From assembly GCA_046541355.1 (NCBI GenBank), contig JBKHDM010000002.1, forward strand, positions 1 to 64,000: a DNA stretch of 64,000 bases, in the 5' to 3' direction. The first letter of the stretch is position 1; each line of letters starts with the position of its first letter. The stretch comes from CAYZHV01 sp046541355 (lineage in GTDB: Bacteria; Spirochaetota; Spirochaetia; DSM-27196; Alkalispirochaetaceae). Below, piece by piece: positions 16,886 through 25,969 of this stretch. Position numbers and translations under genes: made by a program. Below the pieces are notes generated by a model. The model saw only the letters and a program-made list of their open reading frames with translations, searched no databases and was not told the DNA's origin.

Positions 16886-18972
16886 TGGGCGGGGGCGTGG
16901 AACTCGGAAAGAGTCACACGGAGCTCAACGAGCTGTGGCGCTCGCAAGCCCCGGTCCAGGAGGAGCCCTACCGGCGGGGAGAACGGAGCTTCTGCACTAA
17001 TCTCACGCCCTCGGAGGCCGTTGCCCTACCCCTTCGGCGACTGCTCAAACTGCTTCGCTCCCGCTACGGAGGAGCCCTCGATCTCGCCGTCTCGGCGGAG
17101 CAGACCGATCCCGAGCGCACCGCCCTCGATCAGCCGGAGGAGATCGCCTCCCCGAGGCGCGGGGAGCCGACCCCCGACTGGGCCCGCAGGACGAACATGG
17201 TCGGCATCAACATCCGGACTGTCGGAAGCTTCATGGAGGTCGCAAAATACGCCCTGACCATTCCCCGCTCCCAGGATTCGATCCATCTCCTGCCGGTCTG
17301 GGAGCCCGGGGTCGTCGGAAGCCTTTACGGCATGAGCAGCTGGAACATAAACGGCGAGTTTCTAAGCAGGGAGCTTCTCGAGGAGCACCCCCATCTCGAC
17401 ACCCCCGCACGGCAGCTCAAGGCGCTGGTCAACCTCCTGCACCTGATGGGCAAAAGCGTCGGCATGGACGTTATCCCGCATACCGACAGGTTCTCACAGA
17501 TCGTTATCGCAAATCCCTCCCACTTCGAGTGGCTGCGGAGGGAGGACACCAGAATCATCGATCACCGGGAAGATCTCCATGAGGAGGTGGCCGAGCGGAT
17601 CTTTCAGTTTCTCAGGCGCTACGGCTCGGCTGTCGCCGGGGTTGGGGTGCCGGGGACGAAGGAAGAGCTCTTCGGTGCCGGTATGCGGGAACAGGAGCGC
17701 CTCGAGCTCCTCTTTGGCCGGGTCGACGACCCGGAGGGGCGAAGGGAGCGCAGAGGCGCTCTGGCAAGGGAGATCTACACCCTCGGCTACGAGCCTGTCC
17801 CGGCAACCATGGCGCCCCCCTACCGGGGACTCGAGGTAGACCTAGAGAGCGAGCACATCGATGGTGACGGCCACCTCTGGCGGGATTACCGCATCTGCCG
17901 ACCCGAGCCGATGTCCCGAGTCTTCGGACCCCTCACGCGCTACAAGCTCTACGGCCGCCTCGAGGAAAACCGGAACTGGGAGATAGACTTCAGCCGTCCC
18001 CGGGAGGAGGTGTGGGCGTACGTGGCGCGACACTACGGGGAGATTCAGGATCGCTACGGGTTCGACTTTATGCGGGGGGACATGTCCCACGTGCAGATGC
18101 GACCTTCCGGGGTGCCCCGGGAGGGGGGTGAGTACTACGACCTCCTCGCCACGGTCAAGGAACGGATCCGCCGGTCGAATCAAGCCCCCTACTTCGCCTA
18201 TTTCGCCGAGAGCTTTCTCTCCCCCCCAAACGTCATCGCCTACGGTAACGAGGTTGATCACCTCGAGCTCGCCCGGGCCGAGGCGACCCTCGGAGACCTT
18301 CAGTCGAAACCCTTTGGATCCGACGAGTTTCTCAAGCGGCTGCGACGGTACCGGGATATTCATGAAACGAGAACCGTCTCTCCGGCAGTGACGATGATGA
18401 CCGCCGACAAGGACGACCCGAGGTTCGACGAGTTCTACCTCGCCGGCAACGAGGCGCGTTACTTCCTCTCGATCTTTCTCACGGACATGCCGAGCTATAT
18501 GGGGGCGAACTTCGAGTGCCGAAACATCCACTACAACCGCGGGGAGAACGAGGAGTACACCAAGCTCTACGTGTTTCAGGAACGAAGTGGACCGAAGGCT
18601 ACCAGCGGGCCCTTTCGTTTCGGCAGAAACGGCTACCTCTTTTACCGGATATCGAGGATTCGACTCTTTCTTGACTCCCTCGAGGATGAGATCGTTGATT
18701 GCAAGGTGACCTGGCTGCTTCCTCCGGACGCAACCGGCGGGGAGCGGACAATCGCCTGGACCCTCGGTTCACGGAAGCGGAGCCTGCTCTGTCTGGTAAA
18801 CTGCGACACAACCTCACCCGTCCGGCATCTCAAGGTTCCCCTGAGCGAGGGCAGGAGGTGGCGGCTGCTCTTTTCAACCGAGGAGGGGCGACCGGCTCAG
18901 GATACCTTTGAGGAGGGGGGATGGATGGAGCAGGTCGACCCTGGGGAGGCGCTGCTCTACGAGCTGGAGTAG
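16885..18972 (+). CDS. GH13-like (alpha-amylase superfamily) glycoside hydrolase or phosphorylase
   Basis: The 695-residue protein lacks a signal peptide and shows GH13-type (beta/alpha)8 barrel landmarks: GMDVIPHTD (region I position, normally DV.xNH), DFMRGDMSH (region II with the candidate Asp nucleophile, about residue 390), YFAESFL (candidate acid Glu, region III) and a C-terminal beta domain (TLGSRKRSLLCLVNCD). The position after region III reads YGNEVDHLE where amylases carry the HD pair, so the family is divergent. It starts on the stop codon of the uridine kinase-like gene. A cytoplasmic enzyme acting on an imported disaccharide or sugar phosphate is likely. Sucrose phosphorylase-type chemistry is possible but not shown. 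Confidence 0.65.
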   Translation: MGGGVELGKSHTELNELWRSQAPVQEEPYRRGERSFCTNLTPSEAVALPLRRLLKLLRSRYGGALDLAVSAEQTDPERTALDQPEEIASPRRGEPTPDWARRTNMVGINIRTVGSFMEVAKYALTIPRSQDSIHLLPVWEPGVVGSLYGMSSWNINGEFLSRELLEEHPHLDTPARQLKALVNLLHLMGKSVGMDVIPHTDRFSQIVIANPSHFEWLRREDTRIIDHREDLHEEVAERIFQFLRRYGSAVAGVGVPGTKEELFGAGMREQERLELLFGRVDDPEGRRERRGALAREIYTLGYEPVPATMAPPYRGLEVDLESEHIDGDGHLWRDYRICRPEPMSRVFGPLTRYKLYGRLEENRNWEIDFSRPREEVWAYVARHYGEIQDRYGFDFMRGDMSHVQMRPSGVPREGGEYYDLLATVKERIRRSNQAPYFAYFAESFLSPPNVIAYGNEVDHLELARAEATLGDLQSKPFGSDEFLKRLRRYRDIHETRTVSPAVTMMTADKDDPRFDEFYLAGNEARYFLSIFLTDMPSYMGANFECRNIHYNRGENEEYTKLYVFQERSGPKATSGPFRFGRNGYLFYRISRIRLFLDSLEDEIVDCKVTWLLPPDATGGERTIAWTLGSRKRSLLCLVNCDTTSPVRHLKVPLSEGRRWRLLFSTEEGRPAQDTFEEGGWMEQVDPGEALLYELE

Positions 18973-19026
18973 CGCCTCTGCTCTACTGACCCTGCCGGGG
19001 GACATCGGCGCGGGCAAAGCGGGCGG

Positions 19027-19326
19027 TTATTCGAGCTCGCCTTCCCAGTCGAGGATCCCCCCTTCGAGGTGTCCCACAGACTCGAAGCCCATCCCCTCCA
19101 TCATCATCAGCGCCTTCGCCGTGCGGCCGCCGCTTCTACAGTAGAGAGCGTAGGTGCCCCTGCGGTCGAGAGCTCCGATCTCCTCGAGGAAGGTGTCGTC
19201 GTATATGTTGATGTTCTTCGCTCCCGGGATGTGGCCGGAGTCGTACTCCTCGGGGGTCCGGATATCGATAATCTCCGCGTCCTCGATGGCGCGGCAAAAC
19301 TCCTGATAGCTCATTTCACGCTTCAT
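19027..19326 (-). CDS. Rhodanese-like sulfurtransferase domain protein
   Basis: A 99-residue single rhodanese domain: IIDIRTPEEYDSGHIPGAKN at the start, active-site loop YCRSGGRTAKAL with the catalytic Cys (about residue 63), and GHLEGGILDW near the end. Such small cytoplasmic proteins carry sulfane sulfur as persulfide; resembles PspE/GlpE-like proteins without a signal peptide. Monocistronic, transcribed away from the GH13-like gene with which it converges. Confidence 0.92.
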   Translation of the reverse strand: MKREMSYQEFCRAIEDAEIIDIRTPEEYDSGHIPGAKNINIYDDTFLEEIGALDRRGTYALYCRSGGRTAKALMMMEGMGFESVGHLEGGILDWEGELE

Positions 19327-19810
19327 TGGGGCATCTCCCTGCTGTGAGACTTATACGCGACTCTCCCCTCGGGGGGCAACCCGTCTCTACTGTCCTCCAC
19401 CCTGGGGATGGAACCGGAACTATTTCCTTGCAAAAGCGCGCTTTGAGCTGCCCAAAGAAGCAGAAACGACGGTTTCCGGCTCTCACCGGTTAGGTTGTTC
19501 TGCCGGAGGCGGTTATATCGAGGTTATCCCCAGGGTGGAGGACAGCAGGGATGAACGACCCTTTCTCGAGGTGGTCATGCCATTTCGTCGAACTCATTAC
19601 CCTGCCACGGGTGGAGCAACCCTCCCCGCCTGCTCTCCCGGCGAGAACCTCGGGGTTGATCCTCTTCACCGTCCACCAGTTCGACGGAATTATCCTCGGG
19701 GATCCGTCTGACATCCTCGTCCCCCTCGGGGGCGTGGACGTAGTTGGACATACCGCCGGTACGAATGTTTGTCGCATCAATTATCCACATCTCTACGCGC
19801 CTCCCGGCGC
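19327..19810. other. 484-bp gap without a convincing gene
   Basis: The gap contains the 20-bp inverted repeat described separately. On the minus strand near 19790 a short frame reads WIIDATNIRTGG, which resembles the first strand of GT4-type glycosyltransferases (ID.rNI..GG), but it loses any similarity within 20 codons. I treat it as at most a tiny gene relic. Confidence 0.4.
19390..19545. repeat. Perfect 20-bp inverted repeat bracketing 116 bp
   Basis: CTGTCCTCCACCCTGGGGAT at 19390-19409 recurs as its exact reverse complement at 19526-19545. The repeat stops sharply on both sides. The 116 bp between have no coding character. It could be a small non-autonomous element or a duplication scar; no target-site duplication was identified. 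Confidence 0.75.
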
Positions 19811-21025
19811 CTAGGTAAAAGGTGCTCTCTTTCCCAGGGAGTCGTCAAACGACCCCTCCCGATGGAGACTGTCCAGCGCGATCGCCGCCTGGTTTGCGAA
19901 GATCTGGAGGAGACGAAACTCGTCGGGGAGGATAGCGCCGTTGTCATGGCTCCTGTCGATGCCGATTATGCCGACCAGCCTCTCCCGCACCACCATCGGG
20001 GCGAGGGCGAAGGGATTGAGACCTATTTTGCGGGCGAGTTCCCGGTTTATGTAGGGGCTCTCTTCGGGGTTGGTAATGTTATACGCCTCCCTGCGGATCG
20101 CCGCCCGGGCTGTGAGTCCGGCGTCTTCCCGCAGGGGGATGGAGAGTGCGAGGTCCCCGCCGTCTCCGCCTCTCCGCTTGATCATGTAGAGCTCAAGAGA
20201 CTCCCCGTCCCGCAGGAGGTAGAGGATCGCCCGGTGGAGCTGCATGTGATCCATAAGTTGGGAGAGGATGTGGTCGACCACCTCCCGGATCGTCGAATAT
20301 TTGTTGATCGCCTGGGTGACGTGGTAGAGCAGGAGCATCGAGGCGTGTTTCGAGGCGAGGACCTGGTGGGACCGTTTGAGCCGCTGCTGCCGTTTGTGAA
20401 GCAACCCGGTGAGATAACTCGAGAGAGCGGCAAAGGCAAAAAACGATATCACCGTAAACCCGGCGGTGAGGACAATGTAGGAGTCGTTGAGGGAGAGGCC
20501 GGCTAGGGGGCTGAAAAACTCCTGGGAGCTGAGGATACCGAGGCGGGTCAGCAGGAGCACCAGCGCGTAGGATAGAACCGAGACTCCTGCGGCGAGGTAG
20601 GCGCTGCGACTGGAGACGAGTATCGAGGCTGAGAAAATAACGAAGAAGTAAAGGAAGGCGAAAGGACTGGTGATCCCGCCGGTTTTGTAGACGGTAACGG
20701 TGAAGTGAAAGATGTCGATGAGCAGCTGGAGTAGAACCAGGGGCCGCAGGTCCTCCAGGCGCCTGAGCAGGAGCGCGTAGGTGAGGTTCAGTATGAGAAT
20801 CCCCGCCACGTTGAAACCGTTGACGATGAGTTGATCCTGACTGAAGGCGCTCTGCGCGGTAAAGCCGCCGAGACCGGCGAGAAAAATCAGCAGGAAGATC
20901 GAAGGAGAGACCAAGAACCGGATTCTGATAATCAGCTTGATGTTCTTTAGAAGCTCGCTTCGCTCCGTGGATTTTGGCTCCCCCCGCTCCGAGGTCAGCA
21001 GTCCGGAAAGCTCTTCGGTACTCAT
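19811..21025 (-). CDS. Membrane protein with C-terminal GAF domain
   Basis: About six hydrophobic segments occupy residues 30-230 (for example SIFLLIFLAGLGG, ILILNLTYALLL, FLYFFVIFSASILVS, AAGVSVLSYALVLLL, VISFFAFAALSSYL), followed by a short coiled stretch (KRQQRLKRSHQVLASKH) and a GAF domain of about 150 residues (MLLLYHVTQAINKY ... FALAPMVVRERLVGIIGIDR ... LLQIFANQAAIALD). No kinase, GGDEF or HD output follows, so it is a truncated-looking sensor or it signals through a partner. The start at ATG 21025 is uncertain since no ribosome site is visible; the frame is open to 21109. Confidence 0.75.
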   Translation of the reverse strand: MSTEELSGLLTSERGEPKSTERSELLKNIKLIIRIRFLVSPSIFLLIFLAGLGGFTAQSAFSQDQLIVNGFNVAGILILNLTYALLLRRLEDLRPLVLLQLLIDIFHFTVTVYKTGGITSPFAFLYFFVIFSASILVSSRSAYLAAGVSVLSYALVLLLTRLGILSSQEFFSPLAGLSLNDSYIVLTAGFTVISFFAFAALSSYLTGLLHKRQQRLKRSHQVLASKHASMLLLYHVTQAINKYSTIREVVDHILSQLMDHMQLHRAILYLLRDGESLELYMIKRRGGDGGDLALSIPLREDAGLTARAAIRREAYNITNPEESPYINRELARKIGLNPFALAPMVVRERLVGIIGIDRSHDNGAILPDEFRLLQIFANQAAIALDSLHREGSFDDSLGKRAPFT

Positions 21026-21141
21026 AGGAGCTAAGTATAGAGCCTTCACGAAGGTTTGCCACATTCGGCGGCCGTTTGCGTTTATCTCGACGGGTTGTCG
21101 TTTAATCACAACGGCGTGTAATCTTTAGAAGGTGGGGGAAG

Positions 21142-22125
21142 ATGAAAAGCTTTCGAGCGCTACGAGTCTACAGAGAAGGGAACTCCTGTCGCTCCGTGGT
21201 GGAAACCTGTTCTCCCGCGGACCTCGGCACCGGTGAGATTCTCTTGCGGGTGCGCTACTCCTCCCTGAACTACAAGGACGCCCTCTCCGCAACTGGAGCT
21301 GTCGGGGTTACCCGCCACTACCCCCACACCCCGGGTATCGATGCGGTCGGTGAGGTCCTCGAGGGGAGTGGCCTGGTCGAGGAAGGTAGTTCGGTGATCG
21401 CCACCGGCTACGACCTCGGAGTGAACAGTTGGGGCGGCTACAGTGAGCTTCTCAGACTTCCGGCGGACTGGACCCTTCCACTTCCGGCGGGGCTCTCCCT
21501 CAGGGAGGCCGCCGCCCTCGGCACCGCAGGACTCACTGCGGCCCTTGCGGTCACGGCGATCGAGGAGTCGCTCGAGGAGCCGGAAGCTCCGATCCTCGTT
21601 ACCGGCGCCACCGGCGGCGTGGGCAGCCTTGCGACCGCCATACTTACCCGCATCGGCCGGCAGGTGGAGGCGGTTTCCGGAAAACCTCGAGCTTCGCAGG
21701 TTCTCGCCCCGGTCGCCCCGGAGGCAACGGTTCTAAGCCGGGAGGAGTTACACCTGCAGCCCGACCGCCCGCTGCTCTCAGCTCGCTGGTCCGGGGCGGT
21801 GGACACCGTCGGAGGCGCTCCCCTCGCCTCACTGCTGCGAGGGATCCGCTACGGCGGTAGCGTCGCCGCCTGCGGCAACGCCGCGGCAACGGCTGTCGAA
21901 ACGACCGTGCTTCCCTTCATCCTCAGGGCCGTCAGACTCATCGGCATAGACTCGGTCGCGGTGAGTCGGGACCTGCGGCGGCAGTGCTGGGATCGCCTCG
22001 CAGGCGTCTGGAAGCCGCGAAACCTCGACTCCCTGATTTCCGAGGTCTCCCTCAAGGAGCTGCCCGATTATTTCGACAGGATACTTCGGGGAGAACAGAC
22101 GGGACGCACCGTGGTCCGTATCTAA
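21142..22125 (+). CDS. YhdH/YhfP-family quinone oxidoreductase (MDR superfamily)
   Basis: The 327-residue product follows the YhdH pattern: SSLNYKDALSATG near residue 45, PHTPGIDAVGEVL, GWGGYSE-like NSWGGYSEL, GTAGLTAALAV and the NADPH loop VTGATGGVGSLATAIL (about 150-165). No catalytic-zinc cysteines or structural zinc cluster are present, as in NADPH-dependent quinone/acryloyl-CoA reductases of this group. The enzyme reduces activated double bonds or quinones with NADPH in the cytoplasm. GGGGGAAG precedes the ATG. It is followed by slyD 53 bp downstream on the same strand. Confidence 0.85.
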   Translation: MKSFRALRVYREGNSCRSVVETCSPADLGTGEILLRVRYSSLNYKDALSATGAVGVTRHYPHTPGIDAVGEVLEGSGLVEEGSSVIATGYDLGVNSWGGYSELLRLPADWTLPLPAGLSLREAAALGTAGLTAALAVTAIEESLEEPEAPILVTGATGGVGSLATAILTRIGRQVEAVSGKPRASQVLAPVAPEATVLSREELHLQPDRPLLSARWSGAVDTVGGAPLASLLRGIRYGGSVAACGNAAATAVETTVLPFILRAVRLIGIDSVAVSRDLRRQCWDRLAGVWKPRNLDSLISEVSLKELPDYFDRILRGEQTGRTVVRI

Positions 22126-22178
22126 GGGTCGGGATCGACAGATAAACCAGGGATTGGTAGGTTAGGGAAGGAGGGACT

Positions 22179-22646
22179 ATGAAAGTCGAAAAGAACAAAG
22201 TTGTATCGATCAACTATACCTTGACGGACGACAGCGGGGAAGTCCTCGACAGCTCCGAAGGGGGCGAACCGCTTGCATATCTGCATGGACAGGGCAACCT
22301 CATTCCGGGTCTCGAGACGGAGCTTGAAGGCAAGAGCGAGGGCGATAACTTCCGTACCGCTATCGACCCCGCTGACGGCTACGGAGAGTATAACGACGCC
22401 CTTATCGCCGAGGTGCCCCGAGACCGGTTTACCGGCGTGGATGAGATCAACGTCGGCATGGAGTTCCAGGCGCAGACGAGCGACGGCGGCAGCCAGATCG
22501 TGCGGGTGACCGAGGTGAGCGATGAGGCGGTAAAGGTAGACGCTAATCACCCCCTCGCGGGACAGACCCTTCACTTCGATGTGACCGTTGCCGGCGTCCG
22601 GGACGCGACGGAAGAGGAACTCGAGCACGGCCACGTACACGACTGA
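22179..22646 (+). CDS. slyD: FKBP-type peptidyl-prolyl isomerase, SlyD family
   Basis: The 155-residue protein has the SlyD layout: an FKBP half (VSINYTLTDDSGEVLDSSEG, then YLHGQGNLIPGLE), the inserted IF chaperone flap (YGEYNDALIAEVPRDRF to about residue 125) and the closing FKBP strand (LAGQTLHFDVTV). It catalyses prolyl isomerisation and has chaperone activity. The long Cys/His-rich metal-binding tail of E. coli SlyD is reduced to a few His residues (HGHVHD). AAGGAGGG lies just upstream of the ATG. Confidence 0.93.
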   Translation: MKVEKNKVVSINYTLTDDSGEVLDSSEGGEPLAYLHGQGNLIPGLETELEGKSEGDNFRTAIDPADGYGEYNDALIAEVPRDRFTGVDEINVGMEFQAQTSDGGSQIVRVTEVSDEAVKVDANHPLAGQTLHFDVTVAGVRDATEEELEHGHVHD

Positions 22647-22663
22647 TCGGGAAGCGACAGAGG

Positions 22664-22704
22664 GCCACCCGTGACGCCGGTTCCTCGCCGTCGCCGCGGG
22701 TGGC
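22664..22704 (+). terminator. Hairpin after slyD
   Basis: GCCACCCG (22664-22671) pairs perfectly with CGGGTGGC (22697-22704) across a GC-rich 25-nt loop. The downstream TTAGTATTAT is only weakly T-rich, so termination before ftsH may be partial. Confidence 0.45.
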
Positions 22705-22722
22705 TTAGTATTATCAGCTTAT

Positions 22723-24666
22723 ATGGCTGATAAGAAAACCAACAGACCGGAACGCAATCCAGATAATCAGGACAGCCCGGGCTCCTTTACGCCGAGATTC
22801 GGCCCCCTGTTCCTTATAATGCTGCTTTTCGCGCTGCCCTGGATCGGAGGCCTTTTCACAGGAGCCGGCCGCGCCGAGGTTGTTCCCTACTCCTTTTTCC
22901 TCGATGAGCTCGAATCAGAAAACGTTTCCACTGTCGAGGTCCAGGGCGAACAGATAACGGGCATCCTCGAGGAGGAGAGCTCCTACACCAGCGACGATCG
23001 CTCCACAAGTGTGACCGAGTTTCGCACCTTCATCCCTGAGAGCGTTGGAGGGGAGTACCTGCGCCGTCTCGATGATCAGGACGTTCAGGTCATTACCAGG
23101 CCTACCCAGGACACCAACTTCCTTACCCTGCTGCTCAACTTCCTCCCCTTTCTCATACTCATCTTTATCTTCTCCCGCCTCTGGAGAGGGATGCGTCAGC
23201 AGGGTGGCGAGGGCGGTGGTATGCAGGGCATGTTCAACATCGGTAAGAACAAGGCGAAGCGCTACGCTAAGAGCGACAGCGAAACCACCTTCGACGATGT
23301 GGCGGGGGCGGAGTCGACGAAGCGTGAGGTCCGGGAGATTGTGGAGTTTCTCAAGGAACCGAAAAAGTTCTTGAAGATGGGCGCAAAGACTCCCCACGGG
23401 GTCCTTCTCGTTGGTCCTCCGGGATCGGGAAAGACCCTCCTCGCCAGGGCGATCGCCGGGGAGGCGGGGGTTCCGTTTTTCTCCATTTCCGGCTCCGACT
23501 TTGTGGAGATGTTCGTTGGTGTCGGTGCCAAACGGGTGCGTAGTCTCTTCGAAGACGCGAAGAAGAACGCCCCGAGCATCATCTTTATCGATGAGATCGA
23601 TTCGATCGGACGGCGGCGCGGGGCAGGTCTCGGTGGCGGGCACGACGAGCGGGAGCAGACGTTAAATCAGCTCCTCTCTGAGCTCGACGGTTTCGAGCAG
23701 AACGAGAGCACCATCGTCTTTGCCGCGACGAACCGGCCTGATGTGCTCGACCCGGCACTCCTGCGTCCCGGACGCTTCGACCGCCGGGTTACCGTCCCGG
23801 CGCCGGCGGTAAAGGACCGGGAGGCTATCCTCAGAATCCACGCCCGGAAAAAGCCGTTGGCCGACACGGTTGACCTCGAGCAGGTGGCAAAGAGCACGCC
23901 GGGGTTCACCGGCGCGGACCTGCAGAACCTGCTGAACGAAGCTGCCCTTCTCGCCGCCCGGCAGGACAAGGAGCAGATTACCCAGGAGGACATCAGCGGC
24001 GCCCGGGACAAGCTCATTCTCGGCCTCGAACGCTCAGGAGTGGTGATGGAAGAGCAGGAGCGCAGGACCGTCGCGTATCACGAAGCGGGGCACGCGGTGG
24101 TTGCCGCGACCGTGGAGAGCGCCGAGCCGGTCCACAAGGTAACCATCGTGCCCCGGGAGCGGGCGATGGGAGTGACCGAGCAGCTCCCCGAGGGAGACCG
24201 CTACCTCTATCGACAGGACTACCTCCTCGACCGGATCGCCGTAATGATGGGTGGCCGGGCGGCGGAGAAGCTCAAGATCGGTTCTGTTACAAGCGGCGCC
24301 GAGAACGACCTCAAGCAGGCGCAGAAGCTGGTCCGCAAGATGGTTCTCGACTGGGGTATGAGCGACTCCTTTCAGAACATCGCCTTTGGCTCCGAGAGTC
24401 AGGATGTCTTTCTCGGCCAGGAGATCGCCCAGAAACGGGAGTACAGCGACGAAACCGCCCGGCGGGTCGACCAGGATGTTCAGCGTCTGATGGAGGAAGC
24501 GTTTAACCGTGCCTTCTCCATCCTCGAGGATAAAGATTCCTCCCTGGAGAAACTTGCTAATCGACTTCTGGAGCAGGAGGAGGTTTCCGCCGACGAGGTC
24601 CTCGAGATTGTCGGCAGCAACGGTACGAAGCGCGGGAGCGACGGGAGGGACGAAAAGCGGGAGTAG
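22723..24666 (+). CDS. ftsH: ATP-dependent zinc metalloprotease FtsH
   Basis: The 647-residue protein contains, in order, a membrane segment near residues 25-45, a periplasmic domain, a second membrane segment near 125-145, an AAA+ module (Walker A GPPGSGKT at about 231; Walker B IIFIDEIDSIG; second region of homology with RPGRFDRR) and the M41 protease site HEAGH (about 453) with the downstream ENDLKQA Asp ligand region. It extracts and degrades membrane and regulatory proteins in the inner membrane. Length and order are normal for FtsH. The ATG is 18 nt after the hairpin that follows slyD. Confidence 0.98.
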   Translation: MADKKTNRPERNPDNQDSPGSFTPRFGPLFLIMLLFALPWIGGLFTGAGRAEVVPYSFFLDELESENVSTVEVQGEQITGILEEESSYTSDDRSTSVTEFRTFIPESVGGEYLRRLDDQDVQVITRPTQDTNFLTLLLNFLPFLILIFIFSRLWRGMRQQGGEGGGMQGMFNIGKNKAKRYAKSDSETTFDDVAGAESTKREVREIVEFLKEPKKFLKMGAKTPHGVLLVGPPGSGKTLLARAIAGEAGVPFFSISGSDFVEMFVGVGAKRVRSLFEDAKKNAPSIIFIDEIDSIGRRRGAGLGGGHDEREQTLNQLLSELDGFEQNESTIVFAATNRPDVLDPALLRPGRFDRRVTVPAPAVKDREAILRIHARKKPLADTVDLEQVAKSTPGFTGADLQNLLNEAALLAARQDKEQITQEDISGARDKLILGLERSGVVMEEQERRTVAYHEAGHAVVAATVESAEPVHKVTIVPRERAMGVTEQLPEGDRYLYRQDYLLDRIAVMMGGRAAEKLKIGSVTSGAENDLKQAQKLVRKMVLDWGMSDSFQNIAFGSESQDVFLGQEIAQKREYSDETARRVDQDVQRLMEEAFNRAFSILEDKDSSLEKLANRLLEQEEVSADEVLEIVGSNGTKRGSDGRDEKRE

Positions 24667-24709
24667 AGCGGTATGCAGTCCGGCGAGCTCGCGATATATT
24701 CGACCCGAG

Positions 24710-25969
24710 ATGATCCGAGGACTCCTTGCTATACCTTTTCTCGCCCTGGTCGCTCTCTCGGTGAGCGCCGACGGGAGAACGCCGACCCCCGATGAGATTT
24801 GTGAGGCGGCTCCCAGTACAAAGGTTGTCTCGATACGCTTCGAGGGACTCAGAAAAACGCGGGAGTCGGTTCTGCGAAGGGCGATCTCCTTCGAGCTTGG
24901 GGACACCTGGAGCGAGGAGAGCCGGGAGCAAATGAGACGGGAGCTTCGCAGCCTCGGCCTCTTTGACCGGGTGGAAATCTCGGAGACCGTTGCGCGCCCT
25001 GAGGAAGGGGAGATCGAGCTGGTTGTGAGCCTCAGGGAGCGGTGGACCCTGGTACCGATACCCTTTTTCACCTCCACATCTTCCGGAAGCAGCGGCGGGC
25101 TGTTTGTTCTCGAGAACAATCTTCTCGGGTTCAACAAGCAGCTGATCGCCGGCGGCGCCTACGGAACCGCCGGGTTCAACGGCATTTTTATCTACAACGA
25201 CCCGTCGATCTCCGGAACCGACATCATCGGAGGAACGGCGCTGACAGTCGGCCGCGCTGAGCAGGAGGCGGTGGACCTCGACGGCGAGAGCATCGCGACC
25301 TGGGAGAGCCTCACGAGCACAGCGTCACTCCGCCTCGGCTACAGGATATCCCGGGAGCTCGATGTCACCACCTCCCTGAGCTACCGAGCAGACGAGTTCT
25401 CCCCCGGCCTAGCGCCCCCCGGGGCGTCGGAGGTCGAGGCGGAACTCTTTAATGCGGTCTCCCTGAGCTGGAGCCGGGTCGACCCGCTGCGTTTCTTTAA
25501 CGCCGGACCCCGAGGGGAGATCGAAGGCGAGTACCAGCTTACCGGCGAGATTTTCGAGGAGCGGAGTCTTCGATTCTCCCTGGACCACGATTTTCCCTTG
25601 TTCGACGGCCACCGTTTAGGCTATGCTTTGACAGCCGAGGAGAGCATTCGCTCTATCTGGCGGGCAACCTCCCTCGGGGGTCGCCCGACCCAGCGCACCC
25701 TGGAACGCGGCAGCCTGCCGGCGGAACGCTATCTCACCGGCGGTCTATCCTACGAGATTCCGGTCTACCGCCCCGACTGGGGGACAATAACCCTCCTGAG
25801 CTTCTATGAGGGGGGCCTCATCGATGAGGTCGGCTCCTACCACGGCCCGGGGGGAGGCTTTCGGATCTACGTGAGTCGGGTAACCCTTCCGGCGGTGGGC
25901 TTCGATTACGCATACCGCGTACCGAACGAGCAGTGGCTATTCAGTTTTTCCGTCGGGATGGGCATGTGA
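24710..25969 (+). CDS. Omp85/BamA-like outer-membrane protein with one POTRA domain
   Basis: A signal peptide (IRGLLAIPFLALVALSVSADG) is followed by a POTRA-like module (VVSIRFEGLRKTRESVLRRAI to VELVVSLRERWTLVP-type end, residues about 40-125) and a C-terminal region of alternating hydrophobic/polar beta strands ending in FSFSVGMGM, as expected for a surface-antigen (Bac_surface_Ag) barrel. At 419 aa it is much shorter than BamA, with only one POTRA instead of five, closer to small TamA/D15-like proteins. It probably inserts or transports something at the outer membrane. The ATG at 24710 gives the signal peptide; the frame extends upstream inside ftsH but that part is spurious. Its stop overlaps the next gene. 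Confidence 0.8.
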   Translation: MIRGLLAIPFLALVALSVSADGRTPTPDEICEAAPSTKVVSIRFEGLRKTRESVLRRAISFELGDTWSEESREQMRRELRSLGLFDRVEISETVARPEEGEIELVVSLRERWTLVPIPFFTSTSSGSSGGLFVLENNLLGFNKQLIAGGAYGTAGFNGIFIYNDPSISGTDIIGGTALTVGRAEQEAVDLDGESIATWESLTSTASLRLGYRISRELDVTTSLSYRADEFSPGLAPPGASEVEAELFNAVSLSWSRVDPLRFFNAGPRGEIEGEYQLTGEIFEERSLRFSLDHDFPLFDGHRLGYALTAEESIRSIWRATSLGGRPTQRTLERGSLPAERYLTGGLSYEIPVYRPDWGTITLLSFYEGGLIDEVGSYHGPGGGFRIYVSRVTLPAVGFDYAYRVPNEQWLFSFSVGMGM

